Positions 8,404 to 14,031 of a stretch of 41,679 nucleotides of DNA are shown piece by piece. The notes below the pieces were generated by a model that had not been told where the DNA came from, did not search any database, and saw only the letters and a list, made by a program, of their open reading frames with translations. A program made the translations under genes and the position numbers. The number at the start of each line of letters is the position of its first letter. Position 1 is the stretch's first letter. The DNA lies in the IMG/VR virus record IMGVR_UViG_3300020157_000006, positions 1 to 41,679 of that record. The stretch is one strand, 5' to 3'. The stretch is from a virus.

Positions 8404-8851
8404 AGTCGCATTTTTGCACATGCTTGCAATCAGCGAGGGGACTCAGATAATCGGTAATAATCAGGGATATGATGTCATTGTGGGCAGCACTCCGCAAAAA
8501 TCACATTTATTTTTGAATTTTGATGATCACCCGCGCGTTTTAGTCAAGTTGTCACCTAAGCTTTCATCAACAGCGGCTGGCAGATATCAGGTACTAGCAA
8601 AGTATTATGATGCTTATAAAAAGCAACTTGGATTACCGGATTTTTCCCCCGATTCTCAAGATAAGATTGCTTTGCAGATGATTAGTGAGTGTAACGCACT
8701 GCATTTGGTGGATGCTGGGAATTTTCAGGAAGCGGTGAGGGCTTGCTCTAGTCATTGGGCCAGTTTGCCTAATAGCCCTTATGGCCAACATACCAATAAG
8801 CTTTCTGTGCTGCAAACTGCTTATGTTGATGCCGGTGGGATAGTGGCTTAA
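8390..8851 (+). CDS. Endolysin, lambda R-like lytic transglycosylase (GH104)
   Basis: The product is 153 residues, the size of lambda R. FLHMLAISEGT carries the catalytic Glu16; GYDVIVGS, HPRV, STAAGRYQ and GLPDFSPDSQDKIALQMI follow in the family order, ending with WASLPNSPYGQ. It cuts the glycan strands of peptidoglycan without a signal peptide. It is the last gene of the late operon: its TAA stop (8849-8851) overlaps the converging integrase stop by 4 bases. Confidence 0.9.
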   Translation: MTKNRVAFLHMLAISEGTQIIGNNQGYDVIVGSTPQKSHLFLNFDDHPRVLVKLSPKLSSTAAGRYQVLAKYYDAYKKQLGLPDFSPDSQDKIALQMISECNALHLVDAGNFQEAVRACSSHWASLPNSPYGQHTNKLSVLQTAYVDAGGIVA

Positions 8852-9858
8852 ATATCCAAATCGCCTGCATTCATATTGCTATATCGCTGTAATGTGCTCC
8901 ACGTCGAGTGAAGTGTAATCAACTGGACTTGCTGTATTGATAAGCCAAGCTCGAACAGCCTAGATGTTCCCTCATGCCTTAAATCATGGAAGTGTAAATC
9001 AATTATTCCAAGCACTTTGCAAGCATCTGTAAAGTATTTACCTATCGTCTTAGAATTATACGGAAAAATCCTTTTGTCGGTTTTAGGCTGTCTCATAATG
9101 ATCTTGTAAGCGGATCGAGGCAGCTTAAACCGTTTTTTTATACCTTTCTTGCGTGGGTCTTTTAGATCACGAAGCATGCACGTCCGGTCATCCGCTCTTA
9201 AATCATCCCACTCTAACCGGCATATTTCAGACTGTCTACGCGCCGAATAAATTGCAAAATAAATTATATGGAGCATAGGCGTTTGTTTTCCTGAAAAGTA
9301 CCTTGCTAACTTCCATATTTCTTCTTTCGTGGGCCTTCGTTCCCTCTGGTTAGAGCTGGCAATCAACCCCTCGGCATGTAAAACCGAACGGGCAGTATCA
9401 AAAATAGTCATATCAAGTTTTAAATCAATGATACCCGCCACGCCTCGAATACAAATCCCAATCCAAACTAGATCATTGCCCGCTGTTTGCGGCTGGCACT
9501 CCTCGTTTCTTAGGCGCACGTGCTTGATTAAATCCTTTGCATCCAGTTTATGCACATCAATAGATGCTATCTCTCGATTCATGAGTGCGCGTAAATCGCT
9601 GTTTTTTGTTCGGCCTTCGGGTCGGTACTCCTTTATATAGCGTGCGATTACATCTTTTAATGGTAGATATGTAGTTTTAGAGTAGACAGATGTTTCTTGT
9701 AGCTCAACTTCTCGTCTCATCCCCCAATCTTTAGCCAGCTTTGATTTTAGAAAGGCTTTTGATTCTCGGTGTACTACAATACCGTCTTTTTTGATTACAA
9801 TTTCGCATTGATACTTAACCGTACCGTCTGCTAAAGTGTACTTTCTTATTGATGCCAT
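8848..9858 (-). CDS. int: Tyrosine-recombinase integrase
   Basis: The product is 336 residues. The N-terminal beta strands (IRKYTLADGTVKYQCEIVIKK) are an AP2-like arm-binding domain, followed by a helical core-binding domain and the catalytic domain. Visible catalytic residues are Arg208 in RRQSEICRLEW, His291 and Arg294 in HDLRHEG, His317 (LHSTW) and the nucleophile Tyr326 (QRYSN). It inserts and excises the phage by site-specific recombination. Orientation is opposite to the late genes; the stop overlaps the endolysin stop. The 353-bp region upstream carries repeats of ATACGGACT that could be arm-type or regulatory sites. Confidence 0.93.
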   Translation of the reverse strand: MASIRKYTLADGTVKYQCEIVIKKDGIVVHRESKAFLKSKLAKDWGMRREVELQETSVYSKTTYLPLKDVIARYIKEYRPEGRTKNSDLRALMNREIASIDVHKLDAKDLIKHVRLRNEECQPQTAGNDLVWIGICIRGVAGIIDLKLDMTIFDTARSVLHAEGLIASSNQRERRPTKEEIWKLARYFSGKQTPMLHIIYFAIYSARRQSEICRLEWDDLRADDRTCMLRDLKDPRKKGIKKRFKLPRSAYKIIMRQPKTDKRIFPYNSKTIGKYFTDACKVLGIIDLHFHDLRHEGTSRLFELGLSIQQVQLITLHSTWSTLQRYSNMNAGDLDI

Positions 9859-10211
9859 TAAATCAGTCCGTATGAAAATATGATACGTACCATATACGGA
9901 CTAATATTAAATTACAATTACTTTTTTTTACTTAGAATTACGTGAACAAGCTAGCTTTTACAAAACATAGGTTATGTGTTGCCCCGATGTTGGATTGGGT
10001 CGATTAAAAAAATTATCCTTTTATTAACAGTTAATTGCGTTAATTAAGTCAATTCCATACGGACTATAACCGGAATGGGTTTGTTTTTTAGGTCACTTTT
10101 ACTCAAAATTTCTTAATTCTTACCTATTGTTTAATTATCTAAACTGGTAAACTAAATTAAAATAAGAGGCAAAAAGCCCTGTAAATAGAACTATAATTTA
10201 GGAGTAAGATA
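9859..10211. other. AT-rich intergenic region upstream of int, probable attP region
   Basis: These 353 bases contain no convincing gene. They hold an inverted pair of AGTCCGTAT / ATACGGACT (9865-9873 and 9894-9902), a third copy at 10057-10065, a GTTAATT direct repeat (10030-10045) and a TATAAT box at 10192-10197 just before the Shine-Dalgarno of the next gene. Tyrosine-integrase phages usually carry attP next to int, so the core site is probably here or at the int 3' end. It cannot be fixed without a host junction. Confidence 0.5.
9865..9902. repeat. Inverted 9-bp repeat AGTCCGTAT...ATACGGACT beside int
   Basis: Perfect 9-bp arms at 9865-9873 and 9894-9902 flank an AT-rich spacer that includes ATACGTAC, starting 7 bp upstream of the int start. 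A third copy of the right arm lies at 10057-10065 in the same orientation as 9894-9902. The set could be integrase or excisionase arm sites, or an operator controlling int. Confidence 0.75.
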
Positions 10212-10406
10212 ATGAGTCTTTCACATGCTTTTAATGCAAAATCATTTACTGAAATATTATTATCGCCGTCAGAATTTTTAAAACTATCTGAAGCGGATCG
10301 TGAAAATATTAAGTCAGTGAAGATAATGCCTGTAAAATTAGGTGGCAAAGGGTTTGGCAAGATCAAAGTAACAAGAAAAACTCCTGTGTATGCAATAAAT
10401 GAGTGA
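10212..10406 (+). CDS. Small hypothetical protein, first gene of cargo module
   Basis: This 64-residue, basic, cytosolic protein has ATG 10212 after a TAGGAG Shine-Dalgarno and a TATAAT box at 10192-10197. I do not recognise a family. The N-terminal half is helical (SHAFNAKSFTEILLSPSEF) and the C-terminal half is Lys/Gly rich (LGGKGFGKIKVTRK). It overlaps the next gene by 8 bases. The module lies between int and a strong terminator and is AT-rich, the usual place for lysogenic-conversion genes. Confidence 0.65.
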   Translation: MSLSHAFNAKSFTEILLSPSEFLKLSEADRENIKSVKIMPVKLGGKGFGKIKVTRKTPVYAINE

Positions 10407-10818
10407 TGACAATGTTTTTGATGGTACCAATGGACTACCTTCTCAGCCTGTAAATATATCGGTAATTAATAAGTTTTTAGATAACCAGAATAAAGAGCTT
10501 GAGATTAAGGTAAGAGAAATAGAGCAGCAAAAAGTATCTGATCAACACGCATTTGAATATTCTAAAATAGCATTAGAAAAGGAATCGATAGATAGAAATT
10601 CTCAAAGAGAGTTTGTTAGAAAATGCAGAAAAGATAATTTTTATTTTATTACAGGTATTGTTTTATTAATTGTTGGCTTGGTCTCTTATTCGCTATATGT
10701 TGGCAAAGATCAAATAGCAATGGAAATAATCAAGTCGATAATATTTTTATTGTCAGGCGGGGCTGGTGGTTATGCCATTGGTAGAAAGGATAAGGAAAAA
10801 GAAAAGAATGATGAATAA
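10399..10818 (+). CDS. Coiled-coil membrane protein, cargo module
   Basis: The product is 139 residues. About residues 20-85 form a charged, probably coiled-coil cytosolic segment. Two membrane helices follow (FYFITGIVLLIVGLVSYSLY and a second around IIKSIIFLLSGGAGGYAIG), then a Lys/Glu tail. No catalytic motif is seen. It overlaps the previous gene by 8 bases and the next by 11, so the three are cotranscribed. Superinfection exclusion or another membrane function in the lysogen is a guess from context only. Confidence 0.7.
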   Translation: MSDDNVFDGTNGLPSQPVNISVINKFLDNQNKELEIKVREIEQQKVSDQHAFEYSKIALEKESIDRNSQREFVRKCRKDNFYFITGIVLLIVGLVSYSLYVGKDQIAMEIIKSIIFLLSGGAGGYAIGRKDKEKEKNDE

Positions 10819-10969
10819 ACTTAGGCTGTCATTATCTGGGTCATTAATTTGCATATCAATTGTTGGCATTGTTTTTGGTCATTCAATGCTTTATGATTCA
10901 ATTTCAGCTCTATTAGGATTTATACTTTCTTACTATACAATAAGACTAAGCCCCATCCTTGGGGCTTAG
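10808..10969 (+). CDS. Small membrane protein, cargo module
   Basis: This is a 53-residue protein from ATG 10808 (or 52 from ATG 10811); a longer frame back to 10766 would read deep into the upstream gene. Two hydrophobic helices (LSGSLICISIVGIVFG and LGFILSYYTIRL) make up nearly the whole chain. The gene overlaps the upstream coiled-coil membrane protein. Its stop codon lies in the right arm of the terminator hairpin at 10944-10971. Function unknown. Confidence 0.55.
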   Translation: MMNKLRLSLSGSLICISIVGIVFGHSMLYDSISALLGFILSYYTIRLSPILGA

Positions 10970-10971
10970 TC
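10944..10971. terminator. Strong bidirectional hairpin between converging operons
   Basis: Perfect 11-bp arms GACTAAGCCCC and GGGGCTTAGTC are separated by a 6-base loop. The hairpin sits exactly between the + strand cargo module and the - strand Rha operon (ends 10982), so it probably stops both. A short T-run (10984-10989) follows on the + side. The TAG stop of the last cargo gene is inside the stem. Confidence 0.85.
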
Positions 10972-10981
10972 GGACTGATAC

Positions 10982-11179
10982 CTATTTTTTATCCAAAAAA
11001 TCCTCAAAAAGAGGATCATTGGATAAAAAATCAAAGGTAAATTGATTCATAAAGAACGTTCTAGCGAAGTTAATTTTACTCTCGCTAAGCTTAGGATCTA
11101 CATCCATAACCTGCATATCTCCCAATAAATTTGTAATTTTTACAGGCACGTCTTTATATAACAAATTTTCAACAGTCAT
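10982..11179 (-). CDS. Small hypothetical protein downstream of Rha
   Basis: The product is 65 residues with an AGGAG site upstream of its ATG. It begins MTVENLLYKDVPVKITNLLG and ends with an acidic aromatic tail (NDPLFEDFLDKK). It lies 10 bases after the Rha-type gene in the same operon and before the bidirectional terminator. I do not recognise a family. It may act with the antirepressor. Confidence 0.65.
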   Translation of the reverse strand: MTVENLLYKDVPVKITNLLGDMQVMDVDPKLSESKINFARTFFMNQFTFDFLSNDPLFEDFLDKK

Positions 11180-11189
11180 GATCTAACTC

Positions 11190-12050
11190 CTATTTTTTAG
11201 TCAATCTCTCAGTTATTTCGTTCGGTTTCATCACCACATAACCCCGCTCTTGGGTAGCGTATTGAATCCATTTATCGAATGTCATACTAAGTTCATTTTC
11301 TGGCATTGGCTTAATCTGAAAGGTTCCATCAGTTAAAGATATGAACCACCGATTAAACGAATAACCCTCAGTTAAAAATTTTAGTGTGATGGATTGCAAG
11401 CCATTGGGTAAGTTTAAATCGACGGTAAGACAATTTTCAGGTTTGGGCAGTAATTCGCCTTCAATGGGTAAGCGTGTAATCAGGCTAATCATATTAACAA
11501 AGTTATCCGGTGATACTTCTTTGTAACTCATGCCGAATTTCTTTTTGATGGCTGACCATTGTTTTATTATGCAACCCGCTTGCTTATCTTTGGGTAACTC
11601 TTCAGCCCTGGCTTTGACCAATGCCTTGATAGTGTCTTGTTGATCGAGGGATAAGCCATGGGGTAGAGCTTGTTTTGTTTTTGGTTCGGGTAACTGACAA
11701 GTATTGCTTAATAGTTGCTCAGCCATTGCATTAAAAGCATTGATATAAGCCTCTTTCCACTTGGCCGCTTCCTTGCCTGTGAAACCCATAGCTAAGAAGG
11801 TGAAACCGTCTTTTGTCATTTCATACATTGTGTAATTGGCTTTGCCACCGTTGACTTGATCGACCTCATAAGATGCTTCCTCAAAATTGAGGAGGCGAAA
11901 ATCATTTGAGCACTCAAGGTTTTTAATTGCCTTTATTATATTGTCGTGACGCTTGCCAAAATGCTCGGCAACTTTTAGTGATGTAGTTTTGATAGTGCCG
12001 TTAATAACAGCCAAGGAAGGGTTAAATTCTGTTTGAGCGATTGCGTTCAT
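11190..12050 (-). CDS. Rha-family phage regulatory protein / antirepressor
   Basis: The product is 286 residues. The N-terminal ~100 residues (TTSLKVAEHFGKRHDNIIKA, YTMYEMTKDGFTFLAMGFTG and AAKWKEAYINAFNAME-like) are the pRha DNA-binding domain. The middle (QQDTIKALVKARAEELP, IKQWSAIKKKFGMSYKEV and ARLPIEGELLP-like) resembles the C-terminal domain shared by phage antirepressors. A further ~80 residues are unassigned. It likely binds DNA or repressor to influence the lysis-lysogeny choice. The leader carries a C4-type antisense RNA and an overlapping Icd-like frame, the arrangement that controls ant in phage P1. Confidence 0.85.
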   Translation of the reverse strand: MNAIAQTEFNPSLAVINGTIKTTSLKVAEHFGKRHDNIIKAIKNLECSNDFRLLNFEEASYEVDQVNGGKANYTMYEMTKDGFTFLAMGFTGKEAAKWKEAYINAFNAMAEQLLSNTCQLPEPKTKQALPHGLSLDQQDTIKALVKARAEELPKDKQAGCIIKQWSAIKKKFGMSYKEVSPDNFVNMISLITRLPIEGELLPKPENCLTVDLNLPNGLQSITLKFLTEGYSFNRWFISLTDGTFQIKPMPENELSMTFDKWIQYATQERGYVVMKPNEITERLTKK

Positions 12051-12102
12051 TTTTTAGTCCTAAGTAACAAGTTTTAAACCTGCCACCAAAGACGCCAATC
12101 AA
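12022..12102 (-). CDS. Icd-like leader ORF overlapping the Rha start
   Basis: An open frame runs through the C4 region and ends at 12022, 29 bases inside the rha gene. A plausible start is TTG 12102 (26 residues); the frame is also open upstream to ATG 12225 through the C4 RNA itself. In phage P1 the icd frame overlaps ant in this way and its translation is needed for ant expression, while C4 RNA blocks it. Here the two C4 target sites lie just inside the frame. Coding status is inferred from this analogy only. Confidence 0.35.
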   Translation of the reverse strand: MIGVFGGRFKTCYLGLKNERNRSNRI

Positions 12103-12180
12103 GGGTGGCAAGATGAACGAGGTTGGCGTACAGGACTTAGGGCCTGCCAGTCTTGCGACTGCCTCGCGCACCCTGCCATA
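12103..12180 (-). ncRNA. c4: C4-type antisense RNA
   Basis: On the - strand the RNA has the C4 hallmarks: a GNRA hairpin CAGTC-GCAA-GACTG (12148-12161) between GC-rich segments (GGGTGCGCGAGG before, GGCAGGCCC after), then two single-stranded segments a' (ACGCCAACC, 12121-12129) and b' (TTGCCACCC, 12103-12111). Just downstream in the same transcript lie complementary sites a (TTGGCGT, 12092-12098) and b (GGTGGCA, 12081-12087), followed by the antirepressor-type gene. In P1 and P7, C4 is cut from the ant transcript and represses it by pairing at a and b. The same logic is inferred here. Confidence 0.85.
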
Positions 12181-12202
12181 ACGAGGGTAAAGCGATGAGC
12201 AT

Positions 12203-12222
12203 AAAAAAACCGCATTAAGCGG
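12203..12222 (-). terminator. Intrinsic terminator between promoter and C4 RNA
   Basis: On the - strand CCGC-ttaat-GCGG is followed by seven T residues and ATG. It lies about 55-75 bases downstream of the promoter at 12285-12313 and just upstream of C4. It would end transcription of the left operon and attenuate or cap transcripts from that promoter. Confidence 0.75.
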
Positions 12223-12284
12223 CATTTATGATGCCTAAGTTCCGATACGCCAATATCGACCGCCCAATGTGGGGCAGTGGGGAT

Positions 12285-12313
12285 AATATAGACTCACGGA
12301 ACGGGGATGTCAA
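12285..12313 (-). promoter_or_regulatory. Consensus sigma70 promoter for the C4/Rha unit
   Basis: Reading the - strand: TTGACA (12313-12308), a 17-base spacer, TATATT (12290-12285). The -35 box overlaps the last codons of the zinc-binding gene that ends at 12310. It is one of the closest matches to consensus in the window, so the C4/Rha unit is probably expressed independently of the left early operon, including in the lysogen. Confidence 0.75.
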
Positions 12314-12498
12314 ATTCTTGACCTCCTCTGCATCTCCCGACTACAGGCCTCTTTCCTGCTTCTATGCGCTGGGCTTTGCCTTATCATCCCGCAAATAGGG
12401 CAGGCAGACGTATAATTAATATTGATACCAGGCTTTTTAGAGCGTGATTTTTCTTTTTGCAATGCCAGGACGGAATCTCCGTAATAGGGGTTAACCAT
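12310..12498 (-). CDS. Small putative zinc-binding protein
   Basis: The product is 62 residues from ATG 12498, chosen because GAGGGG lies 5-10 bases upstream and the previous gene stops 2 bases before. The C-terminal half holds CPICG, His and a further Cys (C-x2-C...H...C), a likely zinc site, in a strongly basic tail. The N-terminus (NPYYGDSVLALQKEK) is not recognised. It is the last gene of the left early operon; its 3' end overlaps the promoter for the C4/Rha unit. Confidence 0.6.
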   Translation of the reverse strand: MVNPYYGDSVLALQKEKSRSKKPGININYTSACPICGMIRQSPAHRSRKEACSREMQRRSRI

Positions 12499-12499
12499 C

Positions 12500-12724
12500 T
12501 TAACCCCTCGCCTTACTGTCCAACACCTCGGCCAACTGGTCAATATCAACCATGTACTTACGCCCAACTCGAAACGGCTTAAGTCCATCAAGCTTGTTTT
12601 TTTCGGATAGCTTAGTAATATCAGCTAATTCATCACAGCGATAACCCCAGTATTCAGTGATTATCACAGCGGCATCAATAAACTTTTTACCGTGTTGCTT
12701 AAAAAGGGCCTCACTGGTTTTCAT
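12500..12724 (-). CDS. Small DNA-binding regulator, PrtN/excisionase-like
   Basis: The product is 74 residues. The pattern (a start with HGKKFIDAAVIITEYWG, a helix-turn-helix region, then LKPFRVGRKYMVDIDQLAEVLDSK) matches small winged-helix proteins such as the pyocin activator PrtN family and MerR-like excisionases: a beta-hairpin ending in a V/D-x-D-Q-L-A helix. It could act as a transcription factor or excisionase. It overlaps the upstream gene by 14 bases. No separate xis gene was found, which makes excisionase worth considering. Confidence 0.5.
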   Translation of the reverse strand: MKTSEALFKQHGKKFIDAAVIITEYWGYRCDELADITKLSEKNKLDGLKPFRVGRKYMVDIDQLAEVLDSKARG

Positions 12725-13115
12725 TGCTTAACTCCTGAAAGCGTTTCTTTTCGTATAGCATAGCTTTTTCTTGATTATAAGAAGCCTTGGCCGTCATTAC
12801 TATTGTTGACGCATTACCATCATAATCATCACTAACTCCTATTTTGTGCATTTTTTCAGCAAACTTAACGCCCACTTCAAAGCCTCTGTCCCAAGCAAAA
12901 GGCATTTTAAATTTATAATGCTCATTTTCTATCTCAGCATCACTCAATGGGTTCCGCTTTTTCTTCAACTCGTTAATCTTCGTATTGAGTGATTCAATTT
13001 TTTCAGCGGCTTCTTTCATTAATTTTTTAGTGCCAACAAAATTAATGAACGGTGTTTTGTAATAAAACATTACCCCTTCGTTAAGTTTTTCAATCAGCTT
13101 TTCAATATCACTCAT
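12711..13115 (-). CDS. Hypothetical early protein
   Basis: The product is 134 residues from ATG 13115, preferred over TTG 13121 because AGAGG lies 6 bases before it. The N-terminal 60 residues are helical and Lys/Glu rich with a coiled-coil segment (KKLMKEAAEKIESLNTKINE); the middle has FKMPFAWDRGFEVGVKFAEK. It overlaps the upstream gene by 8 bases and the downstream one by 14. Its opening (SDIEKLIEKLNEGVMFY) resembles that of the gene at 13378-13557 (DDLIERLNKGIIYID), so the two may be related by duplication. Confidence 0.65.
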   Translation of the reverse strand: MSDIEKLIEKLNEGVMFYYKTPFINFVGTKKLMKEAAEKIESLNTKINELKKKRNPLSDAEIENEHYKFKMPFAWDRGFEVGVKFAEKMHKIGVSDDYDGNASTIVMTAKASYNQEKAMLYEKKRFQELSNENQ

Positions 13116-13377
13116 CGTCAACCTCTATTATTCCTAATTTTATAAGCACTTTTTCAAGATTGCGCTCTGCCATAAATTCTTTCCCGTATAGCTCATTACA
13201 TAAAAACATAATTGCTTCAACCTCATCAAACTGACGAAAAGAATCTTTCATGGGCGAACCGTCCAGCGCCTTGTAAACGCCGTAAAAAATCTCTTTTTCT
13301 ATGTCAGAGAAATTATTGGTGACAATTCTTGATTCAATACTTCGCTTAACTATTGTTTCAATCGCTTTGCTTGACAC
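13108..13377 (-). CDS. Hypothetical early protein
   Basis: The product is 89 residues, starting at GTG 13377 immediately after the upstream TAG stop (13378-13380), with no obvious Shine-Dalgarno, so translation is probably coupled. It is a largely helical acidic protein (SDIEKEIFYGVYKALDGSPM, FDEVEAIMFLCNELYG). No family recognised. It belongs to a run of small overlapping genes downstream of the replication cluster. Confidence 0.6.
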   Translation of the reverse strand: MSSKAIETIVKRSIESRIVTNNFSDIEKEIFYGVYKALDGSPMKDSFRQFDEVEAIMFLCNELYGKEFMAERNLEKVLIKLGIIEVDDE

Positions 13378-13557
13378 CTAGAATTTATCAGCAAGTCTTT
13401 TTTCAAGCGATTCGATAGCAACTACAGCTTCACCGATGAGTAATTTTGTAGCAGATTGATTGACCTCATACATATCATGCGTGTCAATGTAGATTATGCC
13501 TTTGTTTAAACGCTCAATTAAATCATCAATCGCTTTTTTACCATGTTGGATTGTCAT
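13378..13557 (-). CDS. Hypothetical early protein
   Basis: The product is 59 residues from ATG 13557 (GAGG 8 bases upstream, ATGA overlap with the previous stop); a GTG at 13581 would extend it by 8 residues without a ribosome site. The segment KKAIDDLIERLNKGIIYIDTHDM parallels the start of the 12711-13115 protein. Helical, no catalytic motif. Function unknown. Confidence 0.6.
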   Translation of the reverse strand: MTIQHGKKAIDDLIERLNKGIIYIDTHDMYEVNQSATKLLIGEAVVAIESLEKRLADKF

Positions 13558-13901
13558 TTTACTAACCTCGATGGTGCCCACAAAGCATTATAATGTGCTT
13601 GGGCGGCATCTTTTGTTGAATGTATAGCGCCGTTTTCAAATTCTCGACTGTAATTATCAGAGCTAAAAAAACATCTAAAAAAACCTGTGTTGCATACTAC
13701 AAATACAGCGCTACCCTCGTCGGGTTCCACCATCAACGGCTCAGGTACTTCAATACCGTTGACGGTGATTGTGCGGGGTTTAATTTTCCAGCTTGAATAA
13801 TCAATGCTGCCTAAAAACCAATGAATATCCCTTTCAAGCCCATCTACGGTTAGCATTTTTACATTGTTTTTTAATGCTTCAATAACCTCTTCTCTAGTCA
13901 T
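13554..13901 (-). CDS. Hypothetical phage protein
   Basis: The product is 115 residues from ATG 13901. It carries two parts often seen in uncharacterised phage early proteins: TREEVIEALKNNVKMLTVDG at the start and HSTKDAAQAHYNALWAP at the end, with VNGIEVPEP in the middle. No enzymatic motif. The start overlaps the stop of the 42-residue gene upstream as TGATG; the stop overlaps the next start as ATGA. Tight coupling argues that it is expressed. Confidence 0.65.
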   Translation of the reverse strand: MTREEVIEALKNNVKMLTVDGLERDIHWFLGSIDYSSWKIKPRTITVNGIEVPEPLMVEPDEGSAVFVVCNTGFFRCFFSSDNYSREFENGAIHSTKDAAQAHYNALWAPSRLVK

Positions 13902-14029
13902 CACTTAGCCATCACTGGATGATATTTTTTACTTGGTTTCCAACCGTCTTTGCATCGGACGGCTGTGTAATAGTGCCTGAATTCTTTAGTTAGCTTATTT
14001 GCTAACAGAGTTGCTTTTTGTAGTGTCAT
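13901..14029 (-). CDS. Small basic protein downstream of helicase
   Basis: This 42-residue ORF fills the gap after the helicase gene: ATG 14029, stop TGA 13901-13903. Its product (MTLQKATLLANKLTKEFRHY...GWKPSKKYHPVMAK) is basic with one Cys and ends over the next start as TGATG. An AGAAGG site lies within the last codons of the helicase gene. Short proteins of this type recur in phage replication operons; function unknown. Confidence 0.6.
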   Translation of the reverse strand: MTLQKATLLANKLTKEFRHYYTAVRCKDGWKPSKKYHPVMAK

Positions 14030-14031
14030 AT

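Noticed and set aside
10766-10969. 67-residue start for the small cargo membrane protein
   Set aside because: It would overlap the upstream gene by more than 50 bases; ATG 10808/10811 is a better fit.
12022-12225. A single 67-residue protein across the C4 RNA
   Set aside because: The only ATG lies in a terminator stem and most of the frame is the structured C4 RNA; only the distal, Icd-like part was kept, at low confidence.
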